NCBI GenBank assembly: GCA_001593845.1
Contig: LUCF01000095.1
Coordinates: 1 to 5,447, forward strand
Origin: Candidatus Bathyarchaeota archaeon B63
Lineage (GTDB): Archaea; Thermoproteota; Bathyarchaeia; Bathyarchaeales; DTEX01
Length of the DNA stretch: 5,447 nucleotides
Reading direction: 5' to 3'
Under the pieces are notes generated by a model that ran no database searches, was not told the origin of the DNA, and saw only the letters and a list, made by a program, of their open reading frames with translations. The translations under genes were made by a program, and so were the position numbers. Positions 1 through 5,363 of this stretch are shown in pieces (the first letter of the stretch is position 1; each line of letters opens with the position of its first letter).

Positions 1-798
1 AAGCAGGTTGAGAAGCTATTAGAGGGCGTGGACATAGCCTTCATAACTGCTGGTTTAGGCGGCGGAACCGGCACTGGAGCCTCACCGATAATCGCTAAGA
101 TAGCGCGTGAGAAGGGAGCGATAGTCGTGGGCGTCGTAACGATGCCCTTCAAGATAGAGAAGGGACGCATCGCCCACGCGATTAAGGGGCTGACTGAGAT
201 GCGGAGGGAATGCGACACGGTCATAGTCATAGACAACAATAAGCTGATGAGGATGGTTCCGCAGCTCCCCATAAACGAGGCGTTCAAGGTAGGCGACAGC
301 GTGCTCGCAAATATGATAAGCGGGATCACGGAGATCATAGCTGCACCCAGCCTCATCAACCTGGACTTCGCGGACTTCAGAACCATCATAAAGAAGGGAG
401 GCGTGGCCGTAGCCGGGGTTGGGGAGTCAAGCGCGCCGAACAGGGCGGAGGATGCTGTGCAGAAGGCGCTGAGGATGCCTCTGCTTGATGTTGATTATGT
501 CGGGGCGAAGGGCGCATTAATCCATGTCGCTGGGGACGAGAGGATGACGATTGACGAGGCGAACAGAGTTGGAGAGATAGTCTCGCAGATGATGAGTGAT
601 GACGCCTTGGTGATCTGGGGTGCAAGGGTTAACCCTGAGCTCGCTGGGGCCCTCAAGGTGACCTTGGTGCTGACTGGTGTTCGGTCGCAGTATCTCCTGA
701 GCGGTTACGGTTCTACGGTGCCTGAGATCTACGATATCGACCCAGGCGAGAAGGCGGAGAAAAGGGTTAACTTGGATCTGAGTCTATACAAGCTCTAA
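1..798 (+). CDS. ftsZ: Cell division protein FtsZ, 5'-truncated by the window edge
   Basis: This is a GTPase of the tubulin/FtsZ superfamily, which polymerises into the cytoplasmic division ring. The frame is open from base 1, so the true start lies outside the window; 265 residues are present against roughly 370-400 for the family, and the first 100 or so are missing. The tubulin signature GGGTGTG, which binds GTP phosphates, is at visible residues 20-26. The T7 synergy loop NLDFADF, with the acidic residues that complete the GTPase site of the neighbouring subunit, is at residues 120-126. The stretch VIVIDNNKL and the C-terminal FtsZ domain (GAKGALIHVAGDERMTI onward) are typical of archaeal FtsZ rather than CetZ, which lacks this exact T7 loop. 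Which paralogue it is (FtsZ1 or FtsZ2) cannot be settled from this piece. It ends in LDLSLYKL and converges on the PHP gene with 6 bp between the two stop codons. Family identity is secure. Confidence 0.96.
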   Translation, partial: KQVEKLLEGVDIAFITAGLGGGTGTGASPIIAKIAREKGAIVVGVVTMPFKIEKGRIAHAIKGLTEMRRECDTVIVIDNNKLMRMVPQLPINEAFKVGDSVLANMISGITEIIAAPSLINLDFADFRTIIKKGGVAVAGVGESSAPNRAEDAVQKALRMPLLDVDYVGAKGALIHVAGDERMTIDEANRVGEIVSQMMSDDALVIWGARVNPELAGALKVTLVLTGVRSQYLLSGYGSTVPEIYDIDPGEKAEKRVNLDLSLYKL

Positions 799-804
799 TG
801 GGCC

Positions 805-1464
805 TTAATCCCCATATAGCCTTCTTATCCTTACACGCCAGGGAAAAGGCCTTCCGTGAGGGATGCATCTTCCCTCCTTTATAGCGTTTATTATCTCCTC
901 AACCTCAGCGTCTTTTCCTACATTTTCGATTATCGTGTATGCCAGCCCAACCGTCTCTGGCGTATGAGAGTCGCTTCCCCCGATCTGAGGTAGCCCCGTG
1001 CGGGAGGCAAGCCTTCTGCTCAGGTAAGTCAGCAGGAAGAAGGGGAAGACGGAGGAGTTTATCCCTTCAACGGCGTCGATGCCCTGAGATGCTATCTCCT
1101 CGTTTATTCCTATTCCCTTCTTGTATACCGCGGAGGGATGCGCGGCCACCGCGATGCCGCCCGCATCATGAATCCTCCTCACGGTCTCCTCTACGGGGAG
1201 GCCGGCTGGGATGGGACTCGTGATGTTGATTCCTAGGATGTGCCCCGCGACCGTTGAGACCTCTATGCCGGGGATGATGATCAGCCCATCACAGTCGATC
1301 TCCAGAAACTTTAACGCTCCCTCAACCGTGTCGTGATCTGTTATCGCTATCCCGTCTAGCCCCCTCCTCCTCGAGTGGGCGATTATCTCCTCAAGGCCTG
1401 CTGAGCAGTCGGCTGAATGATATGTGTGTACGTGAAGATCTATCTTGATCGGCAAGGGACTCAC
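805..1464 (-). CDS. PHP-domain metal-dependent phosphoesterase
   Basis: This 219-residue protein is a complete stand-alone PHP domain, a fold that uses a metal cluster to hydrolyse phosphoesters. The expected metal ligands are visible in order: DLHVHTYHS (H11, H13), ITDHDT (D43, H44, D45), GIEVS (E68), AGHILG (H75), AAHP (H109) and GGSDSHTPETVG (D165, H167). No polymerase or histidinol-phosphatase extension is attached. The nearest characterised relatives by architecture are TrpH/RNase AM-type enzymes, which act on short RNAs or 3',5'-nucleotides; that substrate is inferred and the true one is unknown. The GTG start follows the metG TAA stop with no gap, which implies co-transcription and perhaps translational coupling. 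No clear Shine-Dalgarno sequence is seen at a good distance. An internal TTG at codon 4 is an alternative start. The 3' end faces ftsZ. Confidence 0.9.
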   Translation of the reverse strand: MSPLPIKIDLHVHTYHSADCSAGLEEIIAHSRRRGLDGIAITDHDTVEGALKFLEIDCDGLIIIPGIEVSTVAGHILGINITSPIPAGLPVEETVRRIHDAGGIAVAAHPSAVYKKGIGINEEIASQGIDAVEGINSSVFPFFLLTYLSRRLASRTGLPQIGGSDSHTPETVGLAYTIIENVGKDAEVEEIINAIKEGRCIPHGRPFPWRVRIRRLYGD

Positions 1465-2811
1465 TTATCTGATCTTGCTTCCCGCCTTTATCGGCTTCTC
1501 CGGCTGAATGAAGACGATTTCCCCGCCATGCTCCGCCGCTAGGATCATGACCTCCGAATTCACGCCGAAGATCTTTCTAGGCTCCAGGTTCGTGACGACG
1601 GCTATCTGGCGGTTGAGGAGATCCTCCGGCCTGTAATGTTCCGCGATCCCGGCTACGGCGGTCTTGGGCTTAGCGGCGCCGATGTCGATCGTCAACTTAA
1701 GGAGGCTCTTCGACCCAGGTATCCTCTCGACTTCTATGATGGTCCCTACCCTCAGATCGATCCTGGAGAACTCCTCGAATGAAACCTTCTGCAGCGACGA
1801 CCTCGCATCCTCAAGCATCTGCTGCAGCTCATCCTCAGAGGCGTCAATCTTCTCGAAGAGCGGCTCCGCCCTCGCTATTTTATGTCCGGGCTTCAGCGGC
1901 TCGACGGCGTCCCTCCATGAGAGCTTCTTAGGCAGATTCAGGTACCTCCTGATCTTCTCAGCGGTGAAGGGCATGAAGGGCTCGAGTATGACGGAGAAGG
2001 CCTTAACGATCTGAGCCGCAACGTATAGGGTGGAGGCTGCGGATTCCGGGTTGGACTTGATCGTCTTCCAGGGCTTCTTTTCATTGAGGTATCTGTTTCC
2101 TTCCCTTGCCAGCTCTATGATCCCCCTAGTCGCGGCCTGTATGTGAAAACCGCTGAGGTTCTCCTCTACCCTTCTGATCTGCTCCTCTATGATCCTCATC
2201 ATTTCCCGGTCGAGGTCATCGATCAGTTCGGGCTTAGGGACCTCTCCACCATAATAATTGTTTATGAACGTTAGGGTCCTATGGATGAAGTTTCCGAGAG
2301 TGTCGTTGAGGTCCGAATTAACCTTCTCGAGGAAGATCCTCCAGGTGAAGTTCGTATCGCTCGTCTCAGGCCTGTTAGCCATCAAGGTGTATCTCCAGTA
2401 GTCCGCGGGGAACATCTCGAGGGCCTCGTCTATCCAGATCCCGATCTTCCGGCTCTTCGAGGACTTTTGTCCCCCGAAGTTCAGCCACTCATTCGTGCTC
2501 ACGTTCCAAGGCAGGTTGTAGCCATCATGCGTCGCTAGGAGGAGAGCTGGGAAGATTATCGTATGGAAAGGTATGTTGTCCTTCCCTATGAAGCATAGGA
2601 CTTTCGAGTCCTTATCGAACCAGAACTTCCTCCACCCATCCGGGGAGCCCTTCCTTCTGAAGTACTCTATGGTGGCCGAGACGTATCCGAGGACGTTCTC
2701 AAACCAGACGTAGAGGGTCTTCCCCTCAGCTCCCTCGAAGGGGGCCGGTATCCCCCACTCGCTGTCCCTCGTCATCGGCCTTGGCCTCAAGCCCTCCTCT
2801 ATGAATCTCAA
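1465..2811 (-). CDS. metG: Methionyl-tRNA synthetase, C-terminal two thirds with fused tRNA-binding domain (fragment of a broken gene)
   Basis: This is the body of methionine-tRNA ligase, the class I enzyme that charges tRNA-Met in the cytoplasm. The coordinates begin at a TTG (leucine codon in NFSLRFIEEGL) that is unlikely to be a real start. The frame stays open to 2913, and clear homology reaches 2895 (FDLPRFSGEL). Seen in order, numbering from that TTG: the end of the catalytic Rossmann domain with TRDSEWGIPAP (14-24) and YVWFENVLGYVSA (34-46); the KMSKS-loop equivalent KSSKS (116-120); the anticodon-binding helical bundle, with NEKKPWK in its middle and FMPFTAEKI near its end; and a C-terminal OB-fold tRNA-binding domain of the Trbp111/EMAPII type (about 342-448, DLRVGTIIEVERIPGSKSLLKL). 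In many archaea this last domain is a separate gene. The HIGH-type motif and zinc domain lie upstream in other frames and are separated from this piece by a reversed 93-bp segment. The TAA stop abuts the GTG of the PHP gene. Confidence 0.93.
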   Translation of the reverse strand: MRFIEEGLRPRPMTRDSEWGIPAPFEGAEGKTLYVWFENVLGYVSATIEYFRRKGSPDGWRKFWFDKDSKVLCFIGKDNIPFHTIIFPALLLATHDGYNLPWNVSTNEWLNFGGQKSSKSRKIGIWIDEALEMFPADYWRYTLMANRPETSDTNFTWRIFLEKVNSDLNDTLGNFIHRTLTFINNYYGGEVPKPELIDDLDREMMRIIEEQIRRVEENLSGFHIQAATRGIIELAREGNRYLNEKKPWKTIKSNPESAASTLYVAAQIVKAFSVILEPFMPFTAEKIRRYLNLPKKLSWRDAVEPLKPGHKIARAEPLFEKIDASEDELQQMLEDARSSLQKVSFEEFSRIDLRVGTIIEVERIPGSKSLLKLTIDIGAAKPKTAVAGIAEHYRPEDLLNRQIAVVTNLEPRKIFGVNSEVMILAAEHGGEIVFIQPEKPIKAGSKIR

Positions 2812-2884
2812 GCTGAAGTTTCGGGCGTTATCTGGGAACTGCTTATTGTTTATTATGTACTCCTTGAGCTCGCCGCTGAATCTG

Positions 2885-2977
2885 GGGAGGTCGAAGCGGT
2901 AAGGCAGGGGGTCTCACCGAAGGACCTGACTGAGAAGAACCACAAGATAGTGCTGGATCTATTCAAGAAGTGGGCGA
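2885..2977 (+). repeat. 93-bp inverted repeat, reversed copy
   Basis: This is the second arm, in reverse orientation to the coding sense of metG. Read on the minus strand it contains stops and no MetRS-like peptide. It occupies the place where the remaining zinc-knuckle segment should be, and it differs from an 82-nt in-frame replacement by one base. Its outer end merges with genuine MetRS sequence through the bases TTCGACCTC, which encode Phe-Asp-Leu of the native FDLPRF and are also the reverse complement of the GluValGlu codons at the native arm. Confidence 0.97.
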
Positions 2978-3226
2978 GCCGCACTGCTCGCACTGGTCCC
3001 CCCTAGCCACCCCATATCCGCAGTATGGACATTCCCCCTCGACGAATCTGTCTGGGAGGAACCGCTTGCAGTTCGGGCAGTATGGAAGCTCGCTTACCTG
3101 AGTGAAGATATAGCCGTTCTTGAATACCTTGCGGTGGAAGTTCGTCACGAATTCCTTGTGGACGGGACTTTCGGTCGTGGTGTAATTGTCGAATGTGATC
3201 GCCCACTTCTTGAATAGATCCAGCAC
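2963..3226 (-). pseudogene. metG: Methionyl-tRNA synthetase, zinc-domain fragment
   Basis: This is the middle piece of the same synthetase. Homology actually starts near 3288 (EVEAVRQGVSPKDLTEKNHKI), upstream of the GTG at 3226, and ends at the glycine codon 2978-2980. It includes FDNYTTTESPVHKEF and GYIFTQ from the catalytic core, then the zinc-binding insert. Three Cys-x2-Cys pairs remain: CPNC, CPYC and CEQC after GDQ. Archaeal relatives continue after this point with about 30 residues carrying one more Cys-x2-Cys pair before the HWYFDLP segment. Here that part is absent. The reading runs into a backwards copy of its own upstream sequence, giving the foreign tail SPTS and a TGA stop. The fragment is out of frame with the N-terminal piece at the 3291 junction. 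It should be read as part of a disrupted metG, not as an independent protein. Confidence 0.85.
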
Positions 3227-3291
3227 TATCTTGTGGTTCTTCTCAGTCAGGTCCTTCGGTGAGACCCCCTGCCTTACCGCTTCGACCTCCC
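3199..3291 (-). repeat. 93-bp inverted repeat, native arm within metG
   Basis: This arm is identical, as reverse complement, to 2885-2977 over all 93 bases; I aligned it base by base. On the minus strand it encodes EVEAVRQGVSPKDL and continues to LFKKWA in the expected MetRS frame. It is therefore the original copy. Identity stops abruptly at both ends, and 221 bp lie between the arms. Confidence 0.97.
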
Positions 3292-3450
3292 ATGAACATC
3301 GGAGCCGCTGACGAATAGGACTTCATGCCCCTTCAATCTGTAAAATCTTGCCATAACATCGGCTGAGAGTATGGGTAGAAGATTACCTAGATGAAGCACA
3401 TGCTGAATGTAGGGCCAGGCTGAAGTGACGAGGATCCTTCCGAGCTCTAC
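3274..3450 (-). pseudogene. metG: Methionyl-tRNA synthetase, N-terminal fragment with the HIGH-type motif
   Basis: The minus strand from about 3441 reads GRILVTSAWPYIQHV, then LHLGNLLPILSADVMARF, YRLKG, and VLFVSGSDVHG. This is the start of an archaeal class I MetRS. HLGN (3382-3393) is the HIGH-motif equivalent; the residue before it is Leu where the family usually has Pro. After SDVHG the frame runs into the repeat arm and ends at a TAA (3274-3276). About 10 bp that would encode the usual Thr-Pro-Ile before GluValGlu appear to be missing, which shifts the frame relative to the zinc-domain piece. Upstream, the same frame meets a TGA at 3466-3468. No ATG, GTG or TTG lies in frame between that stop and the conserved VTSAWPY. 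TTG (3458-3460) and GTG (3452-3454) exist but in another frame. The piece is too short to be listed by most gene callers. Confidence 0.8.
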
Positions 3451-3461
3451 GCACCCCCAAC

Positions 3462-3488
3462 AGTATCAAATATTGCCGGTCTGATACT
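3462..3488. promoter_or_regulatory. 7-bp dyad at the metG upstream region
   Basis: AGTATCA (3462-3468) and TGATACT (3482-3488) form a perfect inverted repeat around a 13-nt spacer. It lies directly upstream of the N-terminal metG piece and overlaps the TATA-like sequence. It could be an operator or a small hairpin at the transcript start. The symmetry is seen; the role is inferred. Confidence 0.4.
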
Positions 3489-3492
3489 TAAG
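3484..3492 (-). promoter_or_regulatory. TATA-like element for metG
   Basis: The minus strand reads CTTAAGTAT here, an archaeal TATA-box-like sequence. Archaeal start sites lie about 25 bp downstream, which would place the transcript start near 3460, close to the expected metG start and consistent with a leaderless or very short leader mRNA. It is the only good candidate in the short fwdB-metG gap. Confidence 0.4.
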
Positions 3493-3495
3493 CAC

Positions 3496-3515
3496 AACGG
3501 ACCGAAAGGACCGTT
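3496..3515. other. Hairpin at the 3' end of fwdB
   Basis: The bases AACGG and CCGTT pair around an A/A mismatch and two further G-C pairs. On the plus strand the loop is GAAA. The fwdB TAA stop (3514-3516) overlaps the stem. GGACCG is also directly repeated (3499-3504 and 3508-3513). No U-tract follows on the minus strand, so a terminator role is only possible; it may instead protect the 3' end or be chance. Confidence 0.3.
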
Positions 3516-4947
3516 AGGGGCTCTTCAGGCGTCTAACCTCACTTAGGATTCTCTTCAATATCTCCTCGTCGCTGAGAATCCCCTCCGGAGGCTCAACGAC
3601 CTTCTTAAGTGGTAGGGGCACATGATCCATCCGGTAAGCCGTCCCCTCAGCCTCGATGCCGACGAAGGCCGAGGGAATCACGACATCTGCAACCATCGCC
3701 GTGGGGGAGAGGTGCGGATCGATCACGATCAGCGGGATATCGATCAGGTGTCGAACAGCCTCCACGGGAAAGTTGGAGACCGGATCAGAAGCGATCACGA
3801 GGGCTGCATCCGCATCCCCCCTTCTGAGGATGTCGACGGCGGATGTCTCTCCGGGATTATATCTTGGGTATCCGAGGGATAGATCGACCGCGTATGGGTA
3901 GCCGGTCTGCCATGTGAAGACAGTATTTGCCCCGGTGACGTTGAAGTGTCCCCTCATGGGGATTATGATGAACTTCGTGCGTTCGTTGAGATCCCGCGTC
4001 AATTTTATGGCGGCCTCCACATTGCGCAGTCTCCCCCTGCTCATCGTCAAGCCGACCCCGAAGAAGATAACCCCGAACCTGCAGTTGATCATAACATCAG
4101 CCATCTCCTCCAAGGTCTCAACTGGGATCCCGGCCACCTCGTCGACATCGAGGGTCTCATCCCGGATTAATGCCCGAAGGGCCTGTAGGACCTCATAGTC
4201 CCCGCCGGGCTTGACCTGGATGAATTGGTCGGCCAGCTCAGCGGAACGCGTCCTACGGACATCCACTACTATGAGCTTTCTCTCCTCCGGGGGGAGCACC
4301 TCAAGCCTCCTCTCGAAACCCGTTGGGATGCGCCTCTCTCCCCATCTAAAGAAGGCGCTGACGATCCTCGCGATCTTCTTCCGCACTGAATCAGCCCTCA
4401 CACGTGCTGTGACACGTCTCCAGATGTTCCTTTGGAATCTGCCGTCGGAGAGGGCTGTGTAGCGTTCCATGTGACGTGGATGCGCGCTCCAGGGGTTGCT
4501 TCCCCAATAGATTATGAGGTCTGCCCTATGGCGGATCTGCCCCAAAGTCGCGCCGATAAGCCCGACATCCTGCACTGCGAGGATTGATGGGCCGTGACAG
4601 ACTGTTGAGGTGTTATCTATGACGCCCCCAACCTCCTCCGTGAGCTCCAAGCCGACCTTGATCGCCTCGCAGCTCGTTGAGCTCCAGCCGTACAGGAGTG
4701 GATAAGAAGCCTCAGCTAGGATCTCGGCGCTTTTCCTTATTGCCTCCTCAACTTTTGTCTTGGTTAGCTTCCCGTTCCTTCTTATGTAGGCCTCTGTGTT
4801 TCTGTGGATGTGGTAATTCTCGAATTTAGCCGCTCCCATAGCACATGCGTTTCTGGCCTCTAGGATTCTGTTATTCTCTATTATCAGCTCAATATCGTCG
4901 CAGCAGCACCCGCAGACAGGGCATACGACCTTTGAGACTATCGGCAT
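3514..4947 (-). CDS. fwdB: Formylmethanofuran dehydrogenase subunit B (molybdenum/tungsten catalytic subunit)
   Basis: Subunit B holds the molybdopterin active site that interconverts CO2 and formate inside the Fwd/Fmd complex; subunit A then attaches formate to methanofuran. This is the first step of the archaeal C1 branch of the Wood-Ljungdahl and methanogenesis pathways. The N-terminus shows an Fe-S motif C9-x2-C12-x3-C16 with C35, in CPVCGCCCDDIEL and RNACAMGAAKF. C117 in STVCHGPS is the position of the Mo/W-ligating cysteine, which is selenocysteine in some methanogens; here it is an ordinary Cys codon. YWGSNPWSAHPRHMERY (147-163) and KLIVVDVRRT (224-233) are also typical. At 477 residues it is longer than the usual 430-440, the excess being a basic stretch at about 168-222. 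ATG is preceded by AAGGAG-like purines (4950-4960). Subunits A, C, D, F and G are not in the window. Whether it is the W form (fwdB) or Mo form (fmdB) cannot be told. Confidence 0.93.
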   Translation of the reverse strand: MPIVSKVVCPVCGCCCDDIELIIENNRILEARNACAMGAAKFENYHIHRNTEAYIRRNGKLTKTKVEEAIRKSAEILAEASYPLLYGWSSTSCEAIKVGLELTEEVGGVIDNTSTVCHGPSILAVQDVGLIGATLGQIRHRADLIIYWGSNPWSAHPRHMERYTALSDGRFQRNIWRRVTARVRADSVRKKIARIVSAFFRWGERRIPTGFERRLEVLPPEERKLIVVDVRRTRSAELADQFIQVKPGGDYEVLQALRALIRDETLDVDEVAGIPVETLEEMADVMINCRFGVIFFGVGLTMSRGRLRNVEAAIKLTRDLNERTKFIIIPMRGHFNVTGANTVFTWQTGYPYAVDLSLGYPRYNPGETSAVDILRRGDADAALVIASDPVSNFPVEAVRHLIDIPLIVIDPHLSPTAMVADVVIPSAFVGIEAEGTAYRMDHVPLPLKKVVEPPEGILSDEEILKRILSEVRRLKSP

Positions 4948-4992
4948 CGCTCCTTTTCCTTCACCATTTTAATTAATGAACATGAGAGATGG

Positions 4993-5001
4993 ATAAATTA
5001 A
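4993..5001 (-). promoter_or_regulatory. TATA-like element for fwdB
   Basis: The minus strand reads TTAATTTAT about 46 bp before the fwdB ATG. A start site 25 bp downstream would give a leader of roughly 24 nt that includes the purine-rich ribosome-binding stretch. A second AT-rich patch (TTAATTAAAA, about 4967-4976) is too close to the ATG to be the better box. Confidence 0.45.
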
Positions 5002-5122
5002 GCCTTTGGGGCGCCTCACGCTCATAGAGCTTTTGGGGGCACGCCCTACCAGGCTGGTCATGCATAGCCTAACCCCGTCGCCTCAGTCAGCTCTGATCTT
5101 CCCGGCCTCTTCAATCTTAGGA

Positions 5123-5204
5123 GGGTTTCCTTTACCGGGAAAAGGCAATACTCCGCTTTCAAATTTCATCCGATCGCGCTTCTGTAGTAGGTATCAGGAA
5201 ACCC
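5123..5204. repeat. 9-bp inverted repeat enclosing 64 nt
   Basis: GGGTTTCCT (5123-5131) is the exact reverse complement of AGGAAACCC (5196-5204). Flanking bases extend the similarity with mismatches: GGA before one arm faces CCC after the other, and TTACC after the first faces GGTAT before the second. On the plus strand the interior includes a small hairpin candidate, CCTTT with AAAGG around ACCGGGA. It could be a structured RNA or a recognition site; function unknown. Confidence 0.4.
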
Positions 5205-5271
5205 CCTTAATAATAAACGTGAGTCCTGTTTTAGGTCATGCGTCTCGATCTCTGATACATGTCTAAAGTTC

Positions 5272-5347
5272 ACAATTCATTTAACCAGAGGCTTCTAAGC
5301 TCGCCTCGACTACTCTGCCGGAGATGCTGAGGCCGAGTCTGAATTGT
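5272..5347 (+). promoter_or_regulatory. Nested inverted repeats, possible structured leader of the downstream gene
   Basis: Three stems nest in 76 nt. The outer stem is ACAATTCA (5272-5279) with TGAATTGT (5340-5347), 8 bp. The middle stem is CTCGCCTC (5300-5307) with GAGG-C-CGAG (5329-5337), 8 bp with one bulged C. The inner is CTC (5313-5315) with GAG (5321-5323) around TGCCG. The element ends just before the AGGA of the next gene. It could be a 5' leader structure or an operator region. It matches no riboswitch class I recognise and lacks tRNA arms. Confidence 0.35.
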
Positions 5348-5363
5348 AACAGGACAAATCGAC

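Larger units (their letters stand above)
4948..5363. other. Intergenic region between divergent fwdB and the membrane-protein gene
   Basis: I see no convincing gene in these 416 bp. An open frame at 5006-5266 (+) has no family resemblance, no ribosome-binding site and a composition like translated non-coding DNA. No tRNA is visible: there is no T-arm GGTTCRA motif. The stretch contains the fwdB promoter region at its left end and two inverted-repeat elements, at 5123-5204 and 5272-5347, listed separately. Confidence 0.6.

Noticed and set aside
386..625. Minus-strand and other-frame open readings inside ftsZ, PHP, metG and fwdB
   Set aside because: They overlap well-supported genes and have low-complexity Arg/Ser/Pro-rich translations typical of shadow frames.
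2978..3198. A phase-variable invertible segment flanked by the 93-bp arms
   Set aside because: Inverting the 221 bp would not restore MetRS in either orientation, and no recombinase gene is nearby.
2885..3291. An insertion sequence with terminal inverted repeats
   Set aside because: The interior and one arm are ordinary MetRS code, there is no transposase, and no target-site duplication is seen.
4919..4970. A 9-codon frame (MVKEKERCR) overlapping the fwdB start
   Set aside because: It is probably a by-product of the purine-rich ribosome-binding stretch; nothing supports its translation.
5155..5196. CRISPR-repeat-like string on the minus strand (CTACTACAGAA and ATTTGAAAG)
   Set aside because: It resembles parts of some archaeal repeats, but there is only one copy and no spacer periodicity.
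5006..5266. An 86-codon plus-strand open frame in the intergenic region
   Set aside because: It has no ribosome-binding site or recognisable domain, and it spans an inverted repeat in what looks like non-coding sequence.
5272..5347. A tRNA gene, because the element is 76 nt with an 8-bp outer stem
   Set aside because: No T arm, D arm or anticodon arm of the right size can be drawn on either strand.
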